This document shows, piece by piece, positions 36,741 to 44,700 of a DNA stretch of 64,000 bases. The notes under the pieces are model-generated. The model had not been told where the DNA came from. It ran no database searches and saw only the letters and a list, made by a program, of their open reading frames with translations. Both the position numbers and the translations under genes were made by a program. Source of the DNA: Streptomyces sp. TLI_105 (GTDB taxonomy: Bacteria > Actinomycetota > Actinomycetes > Streptomycetales > Streptomycetaceae); contig NZ_FNSM01000001.1 of assembly GCF_900105415.1 (NCBI RefSeq), forward strand, positions 7,014,001-7,078,000, in the 5' to 3' direction. Each line of letters starts with the position of its first letter. Positions within the stretch are counted from its first letter, which is position 1.

Positions 36741-37508
36741 CTACGGCCGGGTCGCGACGACGATCGTCGCCCACCACTCCTCGGAGGTGACGACCCGCGG
36801 CACCAGACCGGCCGCGGACATCACCGCGAGCGCCGACTCGGCCTGCCGCTCGCTCGTCTCCACCAGCAGGTGCCCGCCCGGCGCCAGCCACTCCGGCGCC
36901 TCGCCGGCGACCCGCCGCAGCACGTCGAGACCGTCCGCGCCGCCGTCGAGCGTGACGAGCGGCTCGTGGTCGCGGGCCTCGGGCGGCAGCAGCCCGATCT
37001 CCTCGGTCGGCACGTACGGCACGTTGGCGACCAGGACCTCGACCCGGCCCCGCAGCTCCCGCGGCAGCGGCGCGAACAGGTCCCCCTCGTACACCCGGCC
37101 GCCGCGCGGCTCGACGTTCCGCCGGGCGCAGCGCACCGCAGCCGGCTCGATGTCCGAGGCGTGCACCTCGGCGCCCTCGACCCCGGCGAGCAGCACGGCG
37201 CCCGCCGCGCCGGAGCCGCAGCACAGGTCGACGCAGACGGCGCCGGGCCGGGCCAGTTCCACCGCGTGGCCGACGAGGAACTCCGTACGCCGCCGGGGCA
37301 CGAAGACCCCGCCGTCGACCTCGATCCGCAGCCCGGCGAACCCGGCCCAGCCCACGACGTGCTCCAGCGGCAGGCCGGAGGCCCGCCGCTGGACCATCAG
37401 GTCGAGCTCGGCGGGCCCGGCGGCGGTCGCGAGGAGCATCTCCGCCTCCTCCTCGGCGAAGACGCACCCGGCGGCCCGCAGCCGTTCGACCACCCCCAGG
37501 TCAGACAA
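36741..37508 (-). CDS. HemK/PrmC-like N5-glutamine methyltransferase
   Basis: 255 residues. VCVDLCCGSGAAGAVLL (about 89-105) is the SAM motif; VEVLVANVPYVPTEEIGLLPPEARDHEP has the catalytic NVPY (variant of NPPY) that methylates glutamine amides or related planar nitrogen. FVPRRRTEFLVGHAVE is shared with PrmC. The Asn-Val-Pro-Tyr variant is seen in a separate actinobacterial branch, so release-factor methylation is not certain. The likely start is TTG 37508, overlapping the upstream stop by 8 bp; GTG 37493 is an alternative. Confidence 0.83.
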   Translation of the reverse strand: MSDLGVVERLRAAGCVFAEEEAEMLLATAAGPAELDLMVQRRASGLPLEHVVGWAGFAGLRIEVDGGVFVPRRRTEFLVGHAVELARPGAVCVDLCCGSGAAGAVLLAGVEGAEVHASDIEPAAVRCARRNVEPRGGRVYEGDLFAPLPRELRGRVEVLVANVPYVPTEEIGLLPPEARDHEPLVTLDGGADGLDVLRRVAGEAPEWLAPGGHLLVETSERQAESALAVMSAAGLVPRVVTSEEWWATIVVATRP

Positions 37509-37983
37509 GCTGAGCCTCGATCGCAGCCACGACCTCGGGGGCCTCCGGCTCGGTGCGCGGACGGAAGCGGGTGACCTCGCCGGCACGGCCGATGAGGAAC
37601 TTCTCGAAGTTCCACTGCACGTCACCGGCCTCGCCCTCGGCGTCGGCGACCTTCACCAGCTCGGAATAGAGCGGGTGGCGCCCCTCCCCGTTCACGTCCG
37701 TCTTCTCAAGGAGCGGGAAGGACACCCCGTACGTCGCCGAACAGAAGGTCGCGATCTCCTCGGCGTTGCCGGGCTCCTGCCCCGCGAACTGGTTGCAGGG
37801 CACCCCGAGCACGGTGAAGCCGCGCTCCCCGTACTCCTTTTGCAGCCGCTCCAGACCCGCGTACTGCGGGGTGAGGCCGCACTTGGAGGCCACGTTCACC
37901 ACCAGCACGGCCTGGTCGCGGTAGTCGGCCAGGGAGACCGGCTCGCCGGTCAGGGTCTTCAGCGGAATGTCGTACAGACTCAT
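37501..37983 (-). CDS. Glutathione peroxidase-family thiol peroxidase
   Basis: 160 residues. The catalytic block NVASKCGLTPQYAGL has peroxidatic Cys35 in place of selenocysteine, with GVPCNQFAGQEPG (Gln) and QWNFEKFLI (Trp, Asn) completing the tetrad. Actinomycetes lack glutathione, so thioredoxin or mycothiol-linked reduction is expected. GAGGAG precedes ATG 37983. It is coupled to the downstream methyltransferase and shares only 36 bp with a divergent gene. Confidence 0.93.
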   Translation of the reverse strand: MSLYDIPLKTLTGEPVSLADYRDQAVLVVNVASKCGLTPQYAGLERLQKEYGERGFTVLGVPCNQFAGQEPGNAEEIATFCSATYGVSFPLLEKTDVNGEGRHPLYSELVKVADAEGEAGDVQWNFEKFLIGRAGEVTRFRPRTEPEAPEVVAAIEAQLV

Positions 37984-38019
37984 GGACTGCTCCTCGTCGG
38001 AATAAGGTTTGATCTCAAC

Positions 38020-38247
38020 ATGGGAGACGAACCACTGGCAATCGCGATCGATTCCGCAGCTCAGACAGGACCTCGCCGGGTGTACTGCCGACTCTGCGGC
38101 CGCCCCCTCACCGGCGCCGACTCCCGGCGCACCGGCCTGGGCCCCACCTGCGACGCCAAACTCCACCCGGCGCCCCCGGACATCCGCACCCGCCGCCACG
38201 AGGTGACGCAGGACACCCTGCCGGGGCTGGACCCGTCAGCCGACTGA
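38020..38247 (+). CDS. DUF6011-type small zinc-ribbon-like protein
   Basis: 75 residues. VYCRLCGRPLTGADSRRTGLGPTCDAKLHP (about 22-51) has CxxC and a third Cys 20 residues on, matching a widespread short Streptomyces family (DUF6011) that may bind zinc. ATG 38020. Its 3' end overlaps the tail of the opposite gene by 12 bp. Function unknown. Confidence 0.7.
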   Translation: MGDEPLAIAIDSAAQTGPRRVYCRLCGRPLTGADSRRTGLGPTCDAKLHPAPPDIRTRRHEVTQDTLPGLDPSAD

Positions 38248-38970
38248 GGCGACCAGCTCGGAGTAGGCCACCCACCGCTCCTCCGGGGCGAGCGCGAGCA
38301 GCGCCGTCTTCCGCTCCAGCAGCGGATCGGGGTGCCCGGCGAGCCGGTCCACGGCGTGCTCGACGAGCCACGCCTGGAGCTCGGGCAGGAGCGCCGCTCC
38401 GTCCATGGTCCAGGGCAGGGCGAACGGATCGTCCTGGAGCAGTTCCTCGATCCGGTACGCCACCCAGTCGCCCAGGTGCCGGTCCTCGGTACCGCCCCGG
38501 GGCGCGGTGGCCCAGACGTCGAGCAGGGGTGCGAGCGAGCGGTGGCTCTCCAGGCACAGCTCCCACACGACCCCCACGCTGTATACGGGCTCCGGGGCGG
38601 CGAGTGTCTCCCGCCACCACGTGTCGAGGAAGTCCTCGATCGCCTCCGCCTGCTCGCGCGGCCATTCCTGCCACTCCGTCCGGCTCAGCCCGGTGGGCTG
38701 GTATCCGATCCCGTCGAAGCGGCCGCTCGCCAGGAAGGCGAGGAACTCCGGCAGCAGCCGTCGGACCACGGCCGGATGGTCGTCGAAGTGGCTGGGCACT
38801 TCGTGGAAGAACCGCCGCACCAGATCGTCGCCCAGCGGTGCCCGGGGCACCGAGAGCAGTGCCAGCTCCTCGGCGCCGTAGCAGTGGAGACAGCCCTCGG
38901 CGGGCGCGGTCATGCCGCCGAAGACGGCGTCGATCCGGTGGAGCGCGGAGGTCAGCGCGGGAGAGGCCAC
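38236..38970 (-). CDS. Hypothetical protein, 244 residues
   Basis: No family recognised. It is soluble and acidic with many Trp residues (EWQEWPREQAEAIEDFLDTWWRETL region). CLHCYG near residue 27 and His-rich FFHEVPSHFDDHPAV could bind a metal. Strong GC3 bias supports coding. GTG 38970. The tail-to-tail overlap with DUF6011 is 12 bp. Confidence 0.7.
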   Translation of the reverse strand: MASPALTSALHRIDAVFGGMTAPAEGCLHCYGAEELALLSVPRAPLGDDLVRRFFHEVPSHFDDHPAVVRRLLPEFLAFLASGRFDGIGYQPTGLSRTEWQEWPREQAEAIEDFLDTWWRETLAAPEPVYSVGVVWELCLESHRSLAPLLDVWATAPRGGTEDRHLGDWVAYRIEELLQDDPFALPWTMDGAALLPELQAWLVEHAVDRLAGHPDPLLERKTALLALAPEERWVAYSELVASVG

Positions 38971-39117
38971 GAGGTGTCCTGACGGGACTCCGCCCCGGTG
39001 GTGCCGGAGCGAAGATCGCGACGCTACCAGCCTTCAAAACCGTTGGGCCACCGGTTTCCCGGCCCGCCAGGGTGAGCCGCGATGAGACCGAAACCCGAGC
39101 GACCGGAGTCCTGAACC

Positions 39118-40188
39118 ATGTCCACCCTGCGCGTCACCGCCGAAGTCCTGACCGTCCATCCGCATCCGAACGCCGACGCCCTGGAGCTCGCTCAGGTCGG
39201 GCTCTACCGGGCAGTCGTCGCCAAGGGGGTCTACCGGACGGGCGACGCCGCCGTGTACATCCCCGAGCAGGCCGTGCTGCCCCTCGCGCTCGTCGACGAG
39301 CTGGGGCTGACCGGGCGGCTCGCCGGAGGGAACTCGGACCGGGTGAAGGCCGTACGGCTGCGCGGGGAGCTGTCGCAGGGGATCGTCTGCCGGCCCACCG
39401 CGCTCGCCGGCACCGACCTGGCGCGGGCCGCGGCCGAGGGGGCCGACTTCGCGGAGGCGCTCGGGATCACCAAGTGGGTCCCGCCGATACCGCCGACGAT
39501 GAGCGGGGACGTGGAGGTGGCGCCCGACCTGCTGCCGTGGGTCGACATCGAGAACCTCCAGCGCTATCCGGACCTGTTCGAGCCAGGCGAGCCCGTCGTC
39601 CTGACGGAGAAGCTCCACGGCTCGGCCTGCCTGCTGACGTACCACGCGGAGGAGGGGCGCACGCAGGTCTCCTCGAAGGGGTTCGGGGCGAAGGGCCTCG
39701 CCCTCCAGGAGGACCCGCGCAACCTGTACTGGCGCGCCGTCCACGGCCACGGCCTCGCCGCCGTCGCCGAGCGGCTCGCGCAGCGCCTCGGAGCACGGCG
39801 GGTCGGGCTCTTCGGCGAGGTGTACGGCTCCGGGGTGCAGGACCTCGCCTACGGCGCCGACGCCCGCTCCGAGACCGTCGGCTACGCCCTCTTCGACGTG
39901 TCCGCCGAGATCGGGGGAGAAGTCCGCTGGCTCGACCCGGCCGACGTCCTGGAGCCCGGCGAGGTCCCCCTCGTACCGCGGCTGTACTCCGGCCCGTACG
40001 ACCTGGACACGGTCCTCGCCCACGCGAGCGGCCGGGAGACCGTCTCCGGACGGGAGACCCACCTGCGGGAGGGCGTCGTGATCCGGCCCGCGACCGAGCG
40101 GTACAGCCCGGTCGTCGGCGGCCGGGCCATCGCCAAGGCGGTCAGCCCGGCCTACCTCACCCGCAAGGGCGGCACCGAGTACGAGTGA
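39118..40188 (+). CDS. ATP-dependent RNA ligase (DraRnl/Rnl5-like)
   Basis: 356 residues. An N-terminal OB-like domain (about 1-105, with LTVHPHPNADALELAQVGLYRAVV and AVYIPEQAVLP) precedes the nucleotidyltransferase domain. The adenylated lysine is Lys165 in LTEKLHGSA (motif I, KxxG), VGLFGEVYGSGVQDL is motif III/IIIa, HLREGVVIRP motif IV and AIAKAVSPAYL motif V. The domain order resembles Deinococcus DR_B0094, which seals 3'-OH/5'-P nicks on RNA. No partner end-healing enzyme or RtcB is adjacent. GGAG precedes ATG 39118. Confidence 0.88.
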   Translation: MSTLRVTAEVLTVHPHPNADALELAQVGLYRAVVAKGVYRTGDAAVYIPEQAVLPLALVDELGLTGRLAGGNSDRVKAVRLRGELSQGIVCRPTALAGTDLARAAAEGADFAEALGITKWVPPIPPTMSGDVEVAPDLLPWVDIENLQRYPDLFEPGEPVVLTEKLHGSACLLTYHAEEGRTQVSSKGFGAKGLALQEDPRNLYWRAVHGHGLAAVAERLAQRLGARRVGLFGEVYGSGVQDLAYGADARSETVGYALFDVSAEIGGEVRWLDPADVLEPGEVPLVPRLYSGPYDLDTVLAHASGRETVSGRETHLREGVVIRPATERYSPVVGGRAIAKAVSPAYLTRKGGTEYE

Positions 40189-40236
40189 CCCGTGAGGGCC
40201 GGAGCTTCCTGTGACCCGTGCGGGTCAGAGCTTCCT
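40185..40236. repeat. 26-bp imperfect tandem duplication
   Basis: Two adjacent copies (40185-40210 and 40211-40236, 23 of 26 identical, each starting GTGACCCGTG and ending GAGCTTCCT) join the RNA-ligase stop to the end of tesB. Copy 2 contains the last codons of tesB, so copy 1 looks like a duplicate of that end. The second copy also contains the palindrome TGACCCG-TG-CGGGTCA. Confidence 0.85.
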
Positions 40237-41088
40237 GAACAGGCCCTCCTGGACCACCGACACCAGGAGCCTGCCCTCGCGGTCGTAGATCCGGCCCCGC
40301 GCGAGTCCCCGGCCGCCCGTGGCGACCGGGGACTCCTGGTCGTACAGGAACCACTCGTCCGCCCGGAAGGGCCGGTGGAACCACATCGCGTGGTCCAGCG
40401 AGGCCATGTCGAAGCCGCGCGGGCCCCAGAGGGGTTCGACCGGGATCCGGACCGCGTCGAGGAGGGTCATGTCGGAGGCGTACGTCAGCGCGCAGGTGTG
40501 CACCAGGGGGTCATCGCCCAGCGGTCCCACCGCCCGCATCCACACCGCGCTGCGCGGGTCCGCGTCCTTGACCTCCTCCACGGTCCAGCGCAGCCGGTCC
40601 ACGTACCGGATGTCGAAGGGCTGCCGACGGGCCATCCGCTCCAGGGCCTCCGGCAGCACGCCCAGGTGCTCCCGGACCTCGTCCGCGAGGTTCGGCAGGG
40701 TCTCCGGGTCGGTCAGGTGCCTCGGCGGCAGCTGGTGCTCGAAGGCGCCCTCCTCCGGCTTGTGGAAGGAGGCGGTCAGATTGAAGATCGTCCGCCCCTC
40801 CTGGATCGCGGTGACGCGGCGGGTCGTGAACGACCGGCCGTCACGCACCCGCTCCACCTGGTACACGATCGGCACCCCGGGCCGGCCCGGCCGCAGGAAG
40901 TAGGCGTGCAGCGAGTGCACCGGCCGGTCGCCCTCCGTGGTGCGGCCGGCCGCCACCAGGGCCTGCCCGGCGACCTGCCCGCCGAAGACCCGTTGCAGCG
41001 ACTCCTGCGGGCTGTGCCCGCGGAAGATGTCGACCTCGATCCGCTCCAGGTCGAGCAGGTCCACGAGCCTCTCGGCGGGGTTGGTCAC
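40225..41088 (-). CDS. tesB: Acyl-CoA thioesterase II
   Basis: 287 residues, double hot-dog fold. Hydrolyses medium- and long-chain acyl-CoA. IFRGHSPQESLQRVFGGQVAGQALVAA (about 20-46) and VHSLHAYFLRPG (about 54-65) define the N-terminal hot-dog; the C-terminal half has SLDHAMWFHRPFRADEWFLYDQESP with the catalytic Asp. GTG 41088 has AGGAG at 7 nt. It starts 12 bp after the helicase stop and is probably co-transcribed with it. Confidence 0.93.
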   Translation of the reverse strand: MTNPAERLVDLLDLERIEVDIFRGHSPQESLQRVFGGQVAGQALVAAGRTTEGDRPVHSLHAYFLRPGRPGVPIVYQVERVRDGRSFTTRRVTAIQEGRTIFNLTASFHKPEEGAFEHQLPPRHLTDPETLPNLADEVREHLGVLPEALERMARRQPFDIRYVDRLRWTVEEVKDADPRSAVWMRAVGPLGDDPLVHTCALTYASDMTLLDAVRIPVEPLWGPRGFDMASLDHAMWFHRPFRADEWFLYDQESPVATGGRGLARGRIYDREGRLLVSVVQEGLFRKL

Positions 41089-41100
41089 CACAGGTCTCCT

Positions 41101-43614
41101 CTACAGCTGTCCGACGGACGTCACGCGCACCACCGCCCGGCCCTCCTCGTCGGAGGCCGCGAGATCCACCTCCGCGCTGATGCCCCAGTCATGGTCGCCG
41201 TTCGGGTCGGCGAAGGTCTGCCGGACGCGCCACAGCCCGTGCGCCGCGTCCTCCTCGATCGCGAGCAGCTTCGGACCGCGCGCGTCCGGACCCGTCCCCA
41301 GGTCGTCGTACTCGTCCCAGTACGCGTCCATCGCCTCGCCCCACGCGTCCGCGTCCCAGCCGGACTCGGCGTCCAGCTCGCCGAGCGCGTCGACGTTGTC
41401 GAGGGCGGCCAGCTCCACCCGGCGGAACATGGCGTTGCGCACCAGCACCCGGAACGCGCGGGCGTTCGCCGTGACCGGCTTGACCTGGTCGGCCTTCTCC
41501 TGGGCCTCCTCGGCCGTCTGGACCTCCGGGTTGGCCAGCTGCTCCCACTCGTCGAGCAGCGAGGAGTCCACCTGCCGCACCATCTCGCCCAGCCAGGCGA
41601 TCAGGTCCTCCAGGTCCTCGGTCTTCAGGTCGTCCGGGATGGTGTGGTCGAGCGCCTTGTACGCGCTCGCCAGGTACCGCAGGACGATGCCCTCGGTCCG
41701 CGCCAGCTCGTACCAGGAGGTGAACTCCGTGAAGGTCAGCGCCCGTTCGTACATGTCACGGATGACCGACTTCGGCGACACCGGGTGGTCGCCGACCCAC
41801 GGGTGCGACTTCCGGTAGACGTTGTACGCGTGCCAGAGCAGCTCCTCCAGCGGCTTCGGGTACGAGATGTCCTGGAGCCGCTCCATCCGCTCCTCGTACT
41901 CGACGCCGTCCGCCTTCATCTGCCCGACGGCCTCCCCGCGCGCCTTGTTCTGCATGGCGGCGAGGATCTGGCGCGGGTCGTCGAGCGTCGACTCGACGAC
42001 GGACACCATGTCCAGGGCGTACGAGGGGGACTCCGGGTCCAGCAGGTCGAACGCGGCCAGCGCGAAGGTCGACAGCGGCTGGTTGAGCGCGAAGTCCTGC
42101 TGGAGGTCGACCGTCAGCCGGATCGTGCGGCCCTCGGCGTCCGGCTCGTCCAGCTGCTCCACCACACCGCCGTCGAGCAGCGAGCGGTAGATCGCGATGG
42201 CCCGGCGGATGTGCCGCAGCTGCGCCTTGCGCGGCTCGTGGTTGTCCTCCAGGAGCTTGCGCATCGCCTCGAAGGCGTTGCCCGGCCGGGCGATCACCGA
42301 GAGCAGCATGATGTTGGTGACCTTGAAGCGGGAGGTCAGCGGCTCCGGCTCGGCCTCGATCAGCTTCTCGAAGGTCGTGTCGCTCCAGGCGACGAAGCCC
42401 TCGGGGGCCTTCTTGCGGACCACCTTGCGGCGCTTCTTCGGGTCGTCGCCGGCCTTCGCGAGCGCCTTCTCGTTCTCGATCACGTGCTCGGGGGCCTGAG
42501 CCACCACGAGACCGGCCGTGTCGAAGCCGGCCCGGCCGGCCCGGCCCGCGATCTGGTGGAACTCACGGGCGCGCAGCGTGCGCACCCGGTTGCCGTCGTA
42601 CTTGGTGAGGGCCGTGAAGAGCACCGTGCGGATCGGCACGTTCACCCCGACGCCGAGGGTGTCGGTCCCGCAGATCACCTTCAGGAGGCCCGCCTGGGCC
42701 AGCTTCTCCACGAGCCGCCGGTACTTCGGCAGCATGCCCGCGTGGTGCACGCCGATGCCGTGCCGCACGTACCGCGAGAGGTTCTGGCCGAACTTGGTGG
42801 TGAAGCGGAAGTTGCCGATCAGCTCGGCGATCTTGTCCTTCTCCTCGCGCGTGCACATGTTGATGCTCATCAGCGACTGCGCGCGCTCGACGGCCTGCGC
42901 CTGCGTGAAGTGCACGATGTAGACGGGCGCCTGCTTGGTCTCCAGGAGCTCGGTCAGGGTGTCCGTGATGGGGGTGAGCCGGTACTCGTACGACAGCGGC
43001 ACCGGCCGGGTCGCCGAGCGGACCACCGAGGTCGGCCGCCCGGTCCGCCGGGTCAGGTCCTTCTCGAACATGGACACGTCGCCGAGCGTCGCCGACATGA
43101 GGACGAACTGCGCCTGGGGGAGTTCGAGCAGCGGGATCTGCCAGGCCCAGCCGCGGTCCTGCTCGGCGTAGAAGTGGAACTCGTCCATGACGACCTGGCC
43201 GATGTCGGCGTACTTGCCGTCCCGCAGCGCGATCGAGGCGAGCACCTCCGCCGTGCAGCAGATCACCGGCGCGTCCGCGTTCACGGAGGCGTCGCCGGTC
43301 AGCATGCCGACGTTCTCGGTGCCGAAGAGCTTGCACAGGTCGAAGAACTTCTCCGACACCAGCGCCTTGATCGGCGCGGTGTAGAAGGTCACCTGGTCAT
43401 GGGCGAGCGCGGTGAAGTGCGCCCCCGCCGCGACCAGAGACTTTCCCGATCCGGTGGGTGTGGAAAGGATGACGTTGGCCCCGGAGACGACCTCGATCAG
43501 CGCCTCTTCCTGGGCCGGGTAGAGCGTGATGCCCCGGTCCTCGGCCCAGGAGGAGAAGGCCTCGAAGAGGGCGTCGGGGTCGGCGGTCGGCGGCAGCTGA
43601 TCGATAAGGGTCAC
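41101..43614 (-). CDS. DEAD/DEAH-box helicase of the Ski2-like type with DUF3516
   Basis: 837 residues. Motif I TPTGSGKS (52-59), motif II DEFH (144-147), motif III SAT (174-176) and motif VI QIAGRAGRAG are all present. CGTDTLGVGVNVPIRTV is motif V. This is the actinobacterial Ski2/Mtr4-like family with a long C-terminal DUF3516 region (about 450-837) and no known partner. Members may unwind structured RNA during decay or ribosome assembly. GTG 43614 begins VTLIDQL, the consensus start; an upstream ATG at 43659 is less likely. Operon with tesB. Confidence 0.92.
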   Translation of the reverse strand: MTLIDQLPPTADPDALFEAFSSWAEDRGITLYPAQEEALIEVVSGANVILSTPTGSGKSLVAAGAHFTALAHDQVTFYTAPIKALVSEKFFDLCKLFGTENVGMLTGDASVNADAPVICCTAEVLASIALRDGKYADIGQVVMDEFHFYAEQDRGWAWQIPLLELPQAQFVLMSATLGDVSMFEKDLTRRTGRPTSVVRSATRPVPLSYEYRLTPITDTLTELLETKQAPVYIVHFTQAQAVERAQSLMSINMCTREEKDKIAELIGNFRFTTKFGQNLSRYVRHGIGVHHAGMLPKYRRLVEKLAQAGLLKVICGTDTLGVGVNVPIRTVLFTALTKYDGNRVRTLRAREFHQIAGRAGRAGFDTAGLVVAQAPEHVIENEKALAKAGDDPKKRRKVVRKKAPEGFVAWSDTTFEKLIEAEPEPLTSRFKVTNIMLLSVIARPGNAFEAMRKLLEDNHEPRKAQLRHIRRAIAIYRSLLDGGVVEQLDEPDAEGRTIRLTVDLQQDFALNQPLSTFALAAFDLLDPESPSYALDMVSVVESTLDDPRQILAAMQNKARGEAVGQMKADGVEYEERMERLQDISYPKPLEELLWHAYNVYRKSHPWVGDHPVSPKSVIRDMYERALTFTEFTSWYELARTEGIVLRYLASAYKALDHTIPDDLKTEDLEDLIAWLGEMVRQVDSSLLDEWEQLANPEVQTAEEAQEKADQVKPVTANARAFRVLVRNAMFRRVELAALDNVDALGELDAESGWDADAWGEAMDAYWDEYDDLGTGPDARGPKLLAIEEDAAHGLWRVRQTFADPNGDHDWGISAEVDLAASDEEGRAVVRVTSVGQL

Positions 43615-43745
43615 GCCCCCATCTTGCCCGCATTCCGCTCGGATGAGGGAACCGGCCATCAGCCGTCTTGATCACGGACGGTAGGCTCGTCCGTCGACCG
43701 GTCGTCAACTGAGCGCCGGCAGGGGAGAAACGGGGCGGGTCAACC

Positions 43746-44537
43746 ATGATGGGACCGGCGCACTCGCTGTCCGGAGCGGCGGCCTGGCTGGGCGTCGGAG
43801 CGGCCGCGGCCGCCTTCGACCACCCGATGCCCTGGCCCGTTCTCGTCGCCGGGGCGCTCATCTGCGCGGGCGCGGCCCTCGCGCCCGACCTCGACCACAA
43901 GTCGGCGACCATCTCCCGCGCCTTCGGGCCGGTCTCCCGGGGCCTCTGCGAGATCGTCGACAAGCTGTCGTACGCCGTCTACAAGGCGACCCGCTCCTCC
44001 GCCGACCCCCGCAGGTCCGGCGGGCACCGGACCCTGACCCACACCTGGCTCTGGGCGGTCCTGATCGGCGCCGGATCCTCCGCCGCGGCGGTCGCCGGCG
44101 GCCGCTGGGCCGTCCTCACGATCCTCTTCGTGCACCTGGTCCTCGCCGTGGAAGGCCTGCTGTGGCGGGCCGCCCGGATGTCCAGCGACGTCCTGGTCTG
44201 GCTGCTCGGCGCGGCCGGCGCCTGGATCCTGGCGGGCGTCCTCGACCAGCCCGGCAACGGCTCGGACTGGCTCTTCACCGGCTCCGGCCAGGAGTACCTG
44301 TGGCTGGGCCTGCCCATCGTCCTCGGCGCCCTCGTGCACGACATCGGCGACGCCCTGACCGTCTCGGGCTGCCCGATCCTGTGGCCCATCCCCGTCGGCC
44401 GCAAGCGCTGGTACCCCATCGGCCCGCCCAAGGGCATGCGCTTCCGCGCCGGCAGCTGGGTCGAGCTCAAGGTCCTGATGCCCGCCTTCATGCTCCTGGG
44501 CGGCGTCGGCGGGGCCTCGGCGCTCGGCTTCCTCTAG
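43746..44537 (+). CDS. YdjM/DUF457-type membrane-bound metal-dependent hydrolase
   Basis: 263 residues. HSLSGAAAWLGVGAA at the start, APDLDHKSATI (about 46-56) and GGHRTLTHTWL (about 92-102) give the His/Asp metal-site pattern of the family; ALVHDIGDALTVSGCPILWPIP is conserved near the C-terminus. There are about five membrane helices. Family function is uncertain (LexA-regulated in enterobacteria). ATG 43746 (a second ATG at 43749) is divergent from the helicase gene. Confidence 0.85.
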   Translation: MMGPAHSLSGAAAWLGVGAAAAAFDHPMPWPVLVAGALICAGAALAPDLDHKSATISRAFGPVSRGLCEIVDKLSYAVYKATRSSADPRRSGGHRTLTHTWLWAVLIGAGSSAAAVAGGRWAVLTILFVHLVLAVEGLLWRAARMSSDVLVWLLGAAGAWILAGVLDQPGNGSDWLFTGSGQEYLWLGLPIVLGALVHDIGDALTVSGCPILWPIPVGRKRWYPIGPPKGMRFRAGSWVELKVLMPAFMLLGGVGGASALGFL

Positions 44538-44700
44538 GGCGTGTCCGGAAAGTAGCGCCGTCTGCCCGGAGGGCAGGGCTCGCGGTGCCCGGCATGTACG
44601 CGCGCGGCGTCATCGATTTTTCCCATCGGGGAACAGATCGCGCCATGTCCGCTCATCGCCCTCTGGACCGCGGCGCGGGACCACGCTTCACTTCCGCCCC
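44538..44700. other. Intergenic region with IS-end-like words
   Basis: The gap begins TAGGGCGTGTCCGGAAAGT, resembling the outer end of several Streptomyces IS5-like elements as recalled, and contains a small hairpin CTGCCC-GGA-GGGCAG. No transposase or matching opposite end exists within the window. It also must hold the promoter of the downstream amidase gene. Confidence 0.25.

Noticed and set aside
40192..43671. A very long open frame opposite the helicase and tesB genes (over 1100 codons)
   Set aside because: High GC leaves the antisense frame free of stops; its translation is Arg/Gly/Val/His low complexity with no motif, whereas the reverse-strand genes have complete families.
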